From the NCBI GenBank assembly GCA_013399895.1, contig VXBA01005368.1:148753-212752 (forward strand): a DNA stretch of 64,000 nucleotides, in the 5' to 3' direction. The notes beneath the pieces were generated by a model. It ran no database searches. It was not told the DNA's origin and saw only the letters and a list, made by a program, of their open reading frames with translations. Source of the DNA: Serilophus lunatus. Taxonomy: Eukaryota; Chordata; Aves; Passeriformes; Eurylaimidae. Every line of letters begins with the position of its first letter. The stretch's first letter is position 1. The position numbers and the translations under genes were made by a program. Below, in pieces: positions 22,751 through 33,386 of the stretch.

Positions 22751-23481
22751 GTCATAGAATCATAGAGTCATTCTAGTTGAATGGCACCCAACAGCCAAAC
22801 ACCATTCCAGCATCTTGCTCACTCCCGTCTCCTGTGGGATGAGGAGAAAATAGAGGGAAGGCAAGTGTGCTCATGGATTGAAATAATGACAGGAAAGGCA
22901 AAAGTCTGATGCTTAAGCAAGCAAAAAACCCCCAAAATAAAGGAAATTTAATTCACTAATTCCTGTAGTCAGGCAGATGTCCAACTGCTTCCTGGAAGGT
23001 AGGGTCTCTGAATGCATCATGAGTGCTATAACCATGATTGTTCCCCCTTTCTGCTGTTTCCCCTGAGCTTTTATTTCTGAGCATGACATCATAGGGTATG
23101 GTTTGTTTGTGACAGCTTTTTGCTTACCCTTAGTTGATTGACTTAATACTGTGCTGGCATAGTTCAGCAATAGGTAGAACATTGCTCTATTACCAACATC
23201 ATTTTAGCCACAAATAAAAAATGCAGCACCTTAAGGGCTGCTCTGAAGAAAGTTAATTCCATCCCAGCCAGACCTGGTACAGTCTCCACTCCTCATCCCA
23301 TACCATTTCTGTATCATCTGGAATTGATCTGTCTAGCTGCCTGCTTGGAATGGGGCCAGCTTTGAAGGTATGTGAGCTGCTATGGGCCGTGTCTACTTGT
23401 TCTGGATATTTTCGGAAGTGAAGATTCCTCAATCTTTCCAGGCAGCCTGTTTTAGTTCTTGATCATCCTTACTATTGTGAG
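22751..23481 (-). mobile_element. CR1 LINE (minus) split by an LTR insertion
   Basis: The left part (22751 to about 22771) has the antisense CR1 terminus, GTCATAGAATCATAGAGTCA. The right part (about 23300-23481) has antisense CR1 body words such as ATCTGTCTAGCTGCCTGCTT, GGGGCCAGCTTTGAAGG and CTTTCCAGGCAGCCTGTTTT. The ERVL-type LTR lies between them in the position where CR1 sequence should be continuous, so the LTR appears nested in an older CR1. Confidence 0.65.
22772..23281 (-). mobile_element. Avian ERVL-type solo LTR (minus), about 510 bp
   Basis: The + strand shows in order CTTGCTCACTCCCG, GTGGGATGAGGAG, AATTTAATTCACTAATTCC, CAGGCAGATGTCCAACTGC, GCTTTTATTTCTGAGCATGA, CATCATAGGGTATGG, AAGAAAGTTAATTCCATCCC and AGCCAGACCTGGTACA. 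These match the antisense order of the common avian ERVL LTR, including the degenerate TATA region (TTTTATTTCTGAGCATGAC) and the terminal AGCC(A)GAACC(A)GG(A)ACA-like end. The 5' boundary is less certain than the right end. Confidence 0.78.
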
Positions 23482-23790
23482 AGACCGGACTCGTATCTCA
23501 CTGAATTTATGCGGGTGGGAGCCAGCGCTCTGTGGGTGTGAGTGTGCAGGGGAAGCGCAGGGCCAGTCCTGCTCTCCGAGCGCGCAGTCTGCAGCCAAGC
23601 TGGCCCAGTCCAGGGGTGCACATGGGGCCAGAGCTGTGTGGTTCAGCTGTCAGTCAATACAGGGCCTGGCAGCCCGCCCACAACACACCCCAGGAGCCTC
23701 TGATCACCTGCACCACCCTCACTCTGGCCTGGGGGGCACTGAGTGGTCAGTGACTCGCATGTCCCGCCTGTGAGGGGTGGCCACAATAGC
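23482..23790. other. GC- and CpG-rich block of unknown identity
   Basis: The block follows the CR1 fragment directly with a sharp composition change. It is about 60% or more GC with CpG words (CCGGACTCG, GAGCGCGCAG, AAGCGCAGGG) and ends near a CATATAAACA TATA-like word at 23797. Two overlapping + frames (23459-23773 and 23532-23753) lack domains. It could be an LTR-like insertion, a regulatory island or a fragment of a retrocopy. No family was recognised. Confidence 0.5.
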
Positions 23791-26700
23791 CAAAGCATAT
23801 AAACACAGAGCACATGGGCTCAATTTTGTCTTCTTGTTTTTGCCTTCCCTTCTTTGATGGTAGCTATGTAATTTCATTATTCTAGTTAGAATTTATGGGT
23901 GTCAGTGCGCATTCATTTTGAATGCTTGGGAAAAGGGCTGAGTAATAGTAATATGGATACTAGTAAGAGGAGGAAGGGGGCTATGGAAACCTGACAACAA
24001 TGCAACATTTCCCTGGGTTAAAGGTTTTAGGTTTTTGGATATACTCCTCAATTTTCACTTGAGCTTTAGCAAACTGTGTTTAGAATAATTTTGCTGCATT
24101 TATTTATTTTGTCTAATTTCAGCATAAGTACGAGCATTTTTGTAAAATACATCGACTCCACCTGAATAGGTTCAAATTATACCTAGATAAGATAACCAGA
24201 GATAGCACTTATTTTTCTGATTCCAGATAGGGTATAACAATAGAATAAGACAGTTACAGTAAAACGCTTGCAAGATTTCATTTGCTAAATGTTCCATGAA
24301 ATTTGATCTACTCACTGGCAAAATCAGCTAAGCTTTGATTATACCCTTTTAAGCACTACTTTTTTTCTTGGCATTTTTTCTTTTGCTTACCTTTATACAC
24401 TATCACACAGAAAACATTGTTTGAAATTTTTTAATTTCTTCAGCATTTTTATTAAGGCCTGTGTATATAAGTATTCTCTTTCTGTAATTTTTATGTCGTT
24501 TACAAAACACTTTGCAGTAGTATTGGATGAATTTAAGGGCTTAGACAGTCTTTGAAATAACAAGTATAACAAAAAATTTAATCAGTAGAGAGATGATATT
24601 TATTCAGAAAATTTATTCGTATTTATTTATTGTCATGTGTTTACTCTCCTCCCCCACGCTTTTTTGTAATTATAGTTTCTAAAGAAGAGATATCTTCTTC
24701 CTCTTAGTAGTTCAAATGCAGTTTTTCAGTGGGTTTGCTCTGCTCTCAGCCCCTTGGAGGTCCTAACTCATGGCACCAAGAAAGATATTTTTTTCAGAAG
24801 TACAAAAACTGGTTAAAAGCACAGAGACAGTTGGAAATCCAGGACGTTTTCCTAAGTCAAGGTAATTTGATGCTTGTTTGACTTCCGTGCCTAATAATGG
24901 AAATTCTGCAAAGACACGGTTAGCATAGCTATTATATAATGAATGGAATTCACAAACAGAATTAATATGGGTAGGTATTTAGTACAGTTTACAAGATTTT
25001 TGTAGGAGAAGCTATACTAAGTGTGAAGTGGCAGAAAGATTTTCAGCCAGAATGTTATCCATAAATATCTGCCTTTCATTACTTGCTGTTACATACTTTA
25101 ATGGAAATCTGTTAACTACAGTGTTGCTATTTTTTATTAACTAGTATATTTGGCACTCTGAGATAAAATGCTAATTTTAATTTTGGGTTACGGAGCTGTG
25201 AGAATTGACTGTCTGTGGGTATGTTTTGCGTTTCTTACAAGTGGTTTAGAATTGCAACATTAAGTCATAATTTTCCTGATGAATTCTTTCATTGCTGTCA
25301 TGGAACAAATGGGAGGGAAGTGCGCGCATCAGCTTTGACGTCACCCCACTTCAGCACAAGCTTGAGGAGCATCTGCTGTTAAAGCTGTTGATTGTTATGA
25401 CACTTCATTGAAAGATTGAGAACTTTTTTGTCTCCACCTTATTTTTAAACTAGAAATATCTTTCTGGTGCTACAACTTATCATGTTGTAGCAATAGTATG
25501 AAGTTGCCATATGTGTATGCAATTCATTTTGGATAGAATTTGATTTCTGAATGGTTGGTCAGTGAATGCGGTAATCATGTTTCAAATACTTGTTAAGTGA
25601 TGTGAAATACTTTCATACTTTTCTTGCATATGCTTCTGAAATTATAGAATAAATTTCTTCTTTATCTGTCTGTTTGCCAAATGCCAAATCTGAGAATTTA
25701 AAATTTAGCAGAAATGCACATAACAAATAAGAATATGATGTATTTTCATTTATGTATGTGCAAAATTCGACTTAATTTCTGACTCAAAATACTAGCAGCT
25801 TTCCCCAAAATCTTGTAATAAATGAACCCCCCCTTGTCTAGAAGCTTGTCACAATCTTTAGTTGTTTCCCCATATTGCCATTTTCCTTTCTTCATATCCC
25901 TACACTGGGAGTGGAAGGAAAAAACGCCAACAACCTCACGCAAAAGAAAACCTTCAGAGAAGCTTACCAAGTCTACTTAGGTTTGTTTTTCCCATCTTCT
26001 CTGCTTATTTCTTTTCTTCCATGTTTTCAGAAGTGAAAGCTCTTGCACTTGTTTTTCTTTACTTTCTGTCTCTGCTGTGTCTACTTTGCAGTCTGTAAAG
26101 CCACAGAGTCCAAGCTTGTTTCCTCACATTGTTTATTCCTTTCCCTGGCATTTTGTTGGCTTTCCAATGGGAGTATTAGACATTATTTCACTTTCTTCTG
26201 TTAGTTCCTCAGAATTCATGGAGTTAAAATTTTGTTTCATTTATTAGAAGTTATTTGGTGCTTTTAGTTATGAACCACACGTCTTTTGTTCAGTAAGCCT
26301 ACCAAAATCTTTTTCCTGTGTGGAAATTAATTTCTTTTTCTTTTTGCTTAATATATTGGATGGATTTTCTTCCAAGAAAAAATTTTCTTGTTTTTTCTTT
26401 GTCTGTTGGGAAACATTGCAATGACTCTCTTTGCACTTGCTTGCATTTTAAGCTTTTGTGCCAAGGCCTGCTGTAATTTTCTGTGAATAGTGCAATTTGA
26501 ATATAGAGTTGTCAAACATATGACTAATCTTTGCTTGCAGCATTTCTGTTGTGTTTTGGCATTCAGACAGACTTCTTTTTGGTATGCATGTAAAGCAGTA
26601 AAGTCTGCAGGATTGTTAATTTGCAGCAACCTTGGTTTTCTGATCATTTGAATTTTATGTTTGTAAAACTCATAACATCTCTAGTTTCCAAATTTTTTTT

Positions 26701-26969
26701 GCCTCCTCCTCTAAGTTAACTTTATCAAGGTACAGTTTCCCAGACTCTATTAGGAGGGAATGGGATTTCTGTCTCCAAGATGTGTCTACGGGAAAATTAT
26801 TGCTGTTATTATGATTTGTAGCATAATATTTATAATGCTTTATTATATACCCAGAAAAAAATAGGATTTAGCTGTAGGCGAATTGTAGAATAACTTCTCC
26901 AGTGAAACAAAACATGGATTTTTTTAACAATATAAGTACGGTGTTTGGAGTAATTTTTATTTTTTATTA
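23791..26969. other. No gene or repeat recognised
   Basis: A long AT-rich stretch without simple repeats of note. Open frames of 74-99 codons at 25746, 25862 and 26348 show no domains and are treated as chance. Confidence 0.45.
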
Positions 26970-27420
26970 ATCACAGAATATTTGATGTTGGAAAGAACCT
27001 CTGGAGGTCTTGTAGCTCAGTCTCCCTATGGAGAGTAGGCATGTGTCTCATTAGGTTTTGAGCATCCCCAAGAATAGAGACTCCTGAATCAGCCTGGGCA
27101 GAGCCTGTTACAGTGTTTGGTCTTTACAGCACATCACCCAGCACTGTGGAGACAGAGAGGAGCCTATGCAGAGGTCAGGAATGCACTGATGACAGCATGT
27201 CAAGGCTTTTTCTTGTGTTTAAGTGGATTTTCCCCTATTTCAGTTTGTGTCTGTTGACCTATGACTGTGTACCACTGACAAGAGTCTGCCTCTGTCTTCT
27301 TTAGTTCCCAGCATCAGGTTTTTAGGTGGATTAAATCCCCTGAGCCTTCTCTTTATGAGGCTGAACAATCCCAGCTCTCTCAGCTTCTCCTAAAATGAGT
27401 ATGCTTTAAACCAGTCCTGG
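26970..27420 (-). mobile_element. CR1 LINE (minus), about 450 bp with an internal insertion
   Basis: From left to right the antisense CR1 tail and body are present: ATCACAGAATATTTGATGTT, GAAAGAACCTCTGGAGGTC, TGGGCAGAGCCTGTTACAG. After about 80 unrelated bases the element resumes with GTGTTTAAGTGGATTTTCCC, TTTCAGTTTGTGTCTGTTG, CCCCTGAGCCTTCTCTTTAT and ATCCCAGCTCTCTCAGCTTC. The body order is otherwise consistent with one CR1 copy. Confidence 0.88.
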
Positions 27421-28477
27421 TAGGTGTTAAGATAATCTTAAACTGATTCAACAGTAGTTACTCAGAGAGGTGTGCAGAAAAGGGGATGACCCTTAATTTG
27501 GGTCATTGGAGGATATGGGTGTGTAACTGGTAAACATAGGTAGGACTTTTGAGGAGATGCTTTGCTACTGTATGTACTGACTTTTATACAGTTCAACTTA
27601 GTGTGTTCTTGAGATCTTCAGTACATTTACTTAAATTTGAGCAAAAGGATAATGCTTTTTGTTAAGTTACAATTGAAGCTGTGTGAAATGGAAAAAAATG
27701 TCATCTGGCGTTTATGGAACTAGTTTATTTAATTCAAAGGAGGACAAAGAACAAAAATTGTTATCATGCATTTAATTATTTTTGTTTTGTTCTATGAGTG
27801 ACTTGTATTTTTTAATCTTGCGTTGTAATTTCTGGTTAGATAATGGGGCTGCTTTTTGGCTTTTGTTATGGGGTCTTTATTGAACGAGTTCTCTCGTGGT
27901 TTCTTTTCAGTCACAATATTCATCAGGTTTGACTTGTTCGTTTGAGCCCAAAACAGAATTGGGAAACTGATCTTTAATGTTACTGTAAGGTGTTCAAATT
28001 AGTTGGCAGTGATAACACAGTGAGAGTCAAATGGCGGTCCCTTGCCTTTCTTCACTTAGAGGTATTTTCTGAGCAGACAAATAAAAAAGGGAAGGTGCGT
28101 TCTGGGGAAGAACGAGTTTATATTTGACCCTATACCATGCTGCATGACAGTACCTCTTTTACCCCTATTTCTGTAAAGCCTTCTGGTAAATAGTATATTG
28201 ATTTTTACCTTTTGGGAACAAAGTGACTCTGCATGAACAGCAGTAGAGTGCTTTATGCTATCCTGTACTATCATATCTTCTGAAAACACAGTCTGTTGGA
28301 ACATAATGCAGTTATAGTTGATCTTCTATATTCTGTCTAAGGAAGAGGTAAAATCCCCTTTAATCTTATCTTTCTTTTTATTCTGATTTATTGCTTTATT
28401 AATTTCATAAACGTTTAAGATTTTTTTAAAATTTACTTTTTTTCCTTTCTCTTCCCTCTTTTCCCTCCCCATCTCAG
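27421..28477. other. No gene or repeat recognised
   Basis: AT-rich sequence ending in a very pyrimidine-rich stretch (28437-28475) that forms the acceptor of the candidate exon at 28478. Confidence 0.4.
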
Positions 28478-28549
28478 CTTCTCTATCAGTGTTTCAAGAT
28501 GAAGAACATAAAGACAGTAACATTTGAGTGGGTGATGAAGTGGAGAGTG
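28478..28549 (+). other. Possible 72-base exon with very strong acceptor
   Basis: About 40 bases of nearly pure pyrimidine precede ATCTCAG, and the donor is GAGTG/GTAAGA. One frame is open for all 24 codons (LLYQCFKMKNIKTVTFEWV...). The splice signals are among the best in the window. The peptide is unrecognised and no phase link to other candidates could be established. It could equally be a non-coding exon. Confidence 0.33.
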
Positions 28550-28863
28550 GTAAGATCATTACAAGGGTGCATCAAGAGTACCAAGTTGTCTTTGCTTTCC
28601 CTAAGTTTGTTAAAAACTTGTTCTGAGGTGTTTGTCTCTTTCAACTGGCTTGAAAAATACACTTCCAAATTGAAGCCTCAAATTATATCTAGGAATAGTC
28701 CTGGAGGTTGTGTACACAAAGATACCTTGCCTGAATCTTGGTCAGGTTTAACCTAAAAACTCTACTGTTCTCTTTGATTATTTTTGAAAGAAGGCTTGGC
28801 CTTGAAGACAATGAAGCAGGCGGTGGTTTCTGACAAAGAGTAATTTTATATTTTCTCTTCCAG

Positions 28864-28967
28864 AAAATGCTTCCCTTAGAGTTTATACAGACTCGGTAAA
28901 ACTGTTCTGTGGATTGAACAAACCAAGGAGAAGAAATAAAGCATTCTTGCCCTTTAATATGATCTAA
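28864..28967 (+). other. Possible terminal exon
   Basis: It follows the acceptor ATATTTTCTCTTCCAG. One frame runs 34 codons to TAA at 28965 (NASLRVYTDSVKLFCGLNK...), and another stops earlier at 28896. An AATAAA occurs at 29029-29034. It lies 315 bases after the candidate exon at 28478, which is a normal intron size. The peptide is not recognised. Confidence 0.25.
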
Positions 28968-29809
28968 ACTGAAATCCTCTCCTGGTAATATATTTCATTC
29001 TAATGATCAGTGCATGGAGCCATGGAAGAATAAATTGATGTCTGATTACCTAACACTACAGAAGGCGAACACAGAGACACAAAGTGCTTATCCTTTTAGT
29101 TTGCTTTGTGCTTTTGTATGAGAAACCTGCTGTACTTCTTACCAGTATGTGGTAGTTCAGAACAGAAGAAAATTCTCATGGGATAAACGATTTGTTACTC
29201 ATTAGTTAATTCAGACTGGGAAACTTTTAGAGAAAGTATTAGGGAAGATGCAGTTGTAAGGGTTTAATTGTGTTGAGTGGTTGTTTGTCACCAAATCTAT
29301 ATTCAGCATTTTTTTATTCTATTCAATACTGTTCCAGTTTATTTTGTTTGTTTGGCCATACTGTTTTCCACCAAGAAACTGCTTGTTTCCCTCTTGAAGG
29401 CAGGAATAATATATAGAGAATACCTGAAGCTCCAGAAGCCACTGAAAAGACCTGTAGCTCAAGTAAAAAATTGCCACACACTGTGTAGCCTTGTGGCTTT
29501 TCCAGTATCCAAATGTTTTGGTACATCTCAAAGTTGGATTAGTTTTTTCCTGTAATGTCTGTGGCTAGGTATTTTTGAAATGCTGTTGTAGGTGAAAGAA
29601 ATTCTTAACAATTTATTTCTAAAATTTTTTAAAAACTAGGATTAGAGACCTTCGGGTATATCTGTAAATTAAATTTCAATTTGGTGTATAGTTTTCAAGG
29701 ACTAAAAGACTAAAACTGTATTATTTTTCAAAACCTTCTAAGAATTAGTGCGTTAGTGGAATTTGGATATCTAGCTTTAGTATTTAATTTAGAATTTATC
29801 TTTCTGCAG

Positions 29810-30051
29810 ACTCTGTGTTACTGGGCAGTTTCATTGAAAAATTAATTCAGAACAGGAACTTAAGTCTAAACCTAAGGTCTGTGAAGAGCTTCTCTGTCAG
29901 CTGTTTATATGTAGATGAATTATTTCTGCTTTGTTTCTGCATCATTTTCTGTGAGGAAAATCCACTATCTGGTTCCCTCAAGTGGAGGGAAGGAGAAGAG
30001 GCAAAAGCGCTACAAACATTGTGGGTATTGGTAGTGAGATGGGTAGCATAA
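29810..30051 (+). other. 80-codon open stretch after a splice acceptor
   Basis: The acceptor is TTATCTTTCTGCAG. The frame is open to TAA at 30049, starting (S)VLLGSFIEKLIQNRN. No convincing donor and no domain were found. It may be chance. Confidence 0.18.
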
Positions 30052-30077
30052 ACTACTCCAGGCAGCCATCACAGCTG

Positions 30078-30166
30078 ATGAGTCATAGGCACGTGTAGAT
30101 TGGCAGATACTTCTGAAGGGCCCAGATCCAGCCTCCTGTTCAACATGGAATTGGCCAGAGCAGGTG
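30078..30166 (-). mobile_element. Probable degenerate CR1 LINE fragment (minus)
   Basis: The words AGTCATAGG, TTCTGAAGGGCCCAGATCC, AGCCTCCTGTTCAACATGG and CCAGAGCAGGTGC follow the order of the antisense CR1 3' end, but each has several mismatches. Confidence 0.5.
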
Positions 30167-32040
30167 CAAGTCTGACTATTCACAGTGTTGCAACAAAAAA
30201 CGGAACAGTGTGATTGCTCTATTGTATTTAGCATTGAAGGGCTGCTTAGAAGGAGATGTTGTATTTTCCTTCTGTTAGGTATTGCATTTGCTAGAACAAG
30301 ACCAAGTCACGTAAGTGTATCATAGAAGTTCCTCTGTACACAATAAAGTAAATGCTCTGCTTTTGGTGTGTTTGTTGTCTTCTGTGCTTTCTGGTCAGCA
30401 TTCTTAGCCTAGATGTATGGTGCTTGCCCTATTCCAAGTGATTTCAAGTAGTTAGTGCTGACTGGTAAGATTCCAATCTCCATACAGTTCCCTTATTCTG
30501 CCTTAGTCAATTCACACGCACTCAGGTATTAAATTCAGTCACAACTAATGTGAGTGTGTATTACTCCTGATTTCATGTCATGATAAATGAAATAGGTTAG
30601 AATTTGCTGTCAGGAAGCCTCTGTTATGTGACTACTGTGAAATGTTTGTCCAAATAGAGTTGTAGAGCACTTAACAGCTGTTGTGTGCACTGGTAAGACA
30701 GTATTCTTACTGTGTTCAGTAATACAGCAGCAAAATTTGGCTTCATGTGACTGCACAAAGCAACTACAGCACAGTTGTATACACGGATAAAACTTCATAC
30801 AGAGATGTGTCAACCCATAGTGGAGCACCTCAAGGGCTTGACAGATCTAAATGGGTTAGGGACTGATAAACTCAGATGATGGTTATTTCAGTTCAGATCT
30901 TTCAAGCTGGCTTGCCCAGTATTTTTTTTTAGTTGACAAACATTATTGTCTGTCTCCATTTAAAGATCTACTTGAAGGGTAGTAAATTCTCTAGGACACT
31001 AAATGCTGCGTTTCAGGATGCTGTGTAATGGTACCAGAGGCAAGAAGTATTTTTCTTACTGTGGGTGAAAAACTGTTAGAATTGATGATCTAAATATCTT
31101 ATTACAGTTTTTTTCCTGGTTTCCTGAAATCTCTGATATGTGTGAGTTAATCAGGTCTCCGTGGAATTCTCACAGTCTGTTTGTGGAGTGGTTTGTATTA
31201 ATAAACTGGCTTATTAGAGCACTGTAATCAGCTGCTCCGTGTTTGACAAACTAGCTGAAATGCTCACAAGAATTGGTGGACATGCTTTAATTTGCATATG
31301 GGTAAGCACTGTCTGACTTTCCTATTAATCAAAAATTTGCAATACTTAAAAGGAGACAGTCCCAGTAAAAATTGCAGCTCTGAGTACCCATTAGGTATCC
31401 CTTTACAGGTAAAATAAATGTTCTCTTAAGAATAAAAATACTGTGGGGAAGAATTGAGAAGACACTTTCAAATTATTTTACTTTCTAGATGACTATATGT
31501 AAGATACTGGTGAAAAAAAGAAAAAAGCATTAGTTCATCACTCCATCTTCCTAGTCTTTGTGCAACCATTAGCAATAGAAAGATACGGTTTTGGTTTTTT
31601 CATAGAAAAGCAAATGCTAGAGAGATCTGTCTGTCTTTTCAGTTGTATCTAGCATGTCTTAGGTTTCAATTTCCTTTCTTCGCTGATAAACTTTATTCAA
31701 AGGGTTTGTTCTTTCTGAGACAACAAAGGTCCTGTGGAATGTAGTCTTGATTACTCCATCAGCCCTATTATTAATCTCTGGAACATATTGGAGGCGATGT
31801 GGATTCTGTAGCTAGCTCCTTACTCAGGTGCTGAACCTCTTTCCTGTCCTGTCTCTTGCTGTTTTTCACGGGCATTGCTGTTGCCTCAAAACGTCACAAA
31901 CATCCTATAGCAATCACTAGGGAAAAATAAAGTATTCATGGAAAGTTGCAGTGGTTTTTCAGAGGCTTCAGATTTATAGTCAGTGTTAGACAACATTTCT
32001 AGGAACTGTAAATGACTTCTTTTCTGTTTGTTTTTGACAG
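30167..32040. other. No gene or repeat recognised
   Basis: AT-rich sequence. Isolated donor words (for example CAC/GTAAGT at 30309) lack partners. Confidence 0.4.
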
Positions 32041-32115
32041 GTAGGGGAAGGTAACATGAGTGTTAATCTAGCAGCATTTCAGCTGTATGTACTAGAATTT
32101 TTGAATACCACTTAA
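32041..32115 (+). other. Possible short terminal exon
   Basis: A strong acceptor (TTTCTGTTTGTTTTTGACAG) is followed by a 24-codon frame (VGEGNMSVNLAAFQLYVLE...) ending in TAA at 32113. An AATAAA lies at 32330-32335. There is no recognisable domain. Confidence 0.2.
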
Positions 32116-32689
32116 TAGTGCTGGGACATGTAAACTCATGGACAAGACCTACCAGTGTAAGGCACAAATTCTCCAGCATTATGAAACTTTGCCTTGAATT
32201 ATTTTGTTACTTGGAACCAGCCCAAAGTAATAGTCATGTATTGTTCTTTGTAAAGTTCATTGTGATAATCCAATTTGCCATTAAAATTAGAGTGTTATAA
32301 AGGTGTAAAAGAAAAACTCCAATATAAAAAATAAATTGAAAACTGGAGTGACTATTTTTGCACTGAAAATATACCAATAATTGTGTTTTATTCAAAGTTA
32401 AAGTAGTGTGATTTTTTTTTTTAAATACCACATGAGAAAGAAGTTCTGAGGAATTTGGCTCTAAAGAAACACTGATTTTGACATCCAAGTGAAGTCAGTC
32501 TGTTGGCTGACTCCCATGCCTTTCCCTGTGGAGGAGGGAGCCTCTAGAAGCCTTTGGAGCCTCATTCTAAAGTGTACTTTAGGAATGTTGTAGAGAGAAA
32601 AATATATAATGGGATTATACCACAGAAATGCATTTGCTATCTCCTTGGACTGCATGCAGAAAGTAGATGGCAGGCAGGGCAAGCAAATG

Positions 32690-32960
32690 AAAAACTACTA
32701 AAAAAATATAGTTGAGGAAGCAGAGTTTTGGATGAAGCAGAGAAAGCAAACCAGGTGGAAAATGTCTTTTTCAAGATGGGCTGACAGAGGGATGAGTATT
32801 CTAGCAGAAAGAATGGCAAAGGAGAATAGATGTGGACGAAAGAAGCAGTAGAGTTTATTGAAAGAGTGTATACAGAGGAAGAAAGAAAGGATGAAAGATG
32901 AGAGACAGCCTGAGAATTTAGGTAGTACTGTCATGGAAGATGGTGGAGTTGCCTCCAGCA
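32690..32960. repeat. Purine-rich (A/G) tract on the + strand
   Basis: GAGGAAG, GAAAGAAAGGATGAAAGATG and similar words dominate. Two overlapping minus-strand frames across it translate to low-complexity F/S/L sequence and are not supported as genes. Confidence 0.6.
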
Positions 32961-33264
32961 AATGTGTAGATGGAAATATTTAAGAACTCAAATAAATATT
33001 ACATGCTTAGGCAGCTGAGAGAAATCCCTGATTTTTATTTTTGGCACTACTGCCTCTGGGGAAAACTGCTAAAAACTTCATGCTGTGCATTTTCGAGATG
33101 AACTGTGGTGCAGAAAGATGCTGGTAAATGTTATTCAAGCTTCTGAACTACAAGTGAACACAGAATTCTTCTGAACCTATTTTTTGGAGTGTTCAGTCAG
33201 TGGGGAAATTGGTTCTGCTGCCGTTTTAACTACATATGCTAAAAGTATTAACTTTATTACAGAT

Positions 33265-33347
33265 ATTAACTCTAATAATATTAGATTCTTGAATATTGTG
33301 ACTAATATTAGAGTATTAACTCTATTAGAGTTAATGTTATTAGAGTT
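33265..33347. repeat. Nested AT-rich inverted and direct repeats
   Basis: ATTAACTCT occurs at 33265-33273 and 33315-33323, its reverse complement AGAGTTAAT at 33327-33335, and a TTAGAGTT variant at 33340-33347. CTAATATTAG at 33302-33311 is a perfect palindrome. The segment at 33315-33335 is a 9-bp-arm hairpin with a 3-base loop. Confidence 0.85.
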
Positions 33348-33386
33348 CAGTAGGTAGAATTGAAACAGTAATAACATCAGATCCAA

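Noticed and set aside
19061..22771. Interior of a provirus between the two LTRs
   Set aside because: No retroviral-type reading frames or motifs are visible and the flanking LTRs are different variants, so I do not call a provirus.
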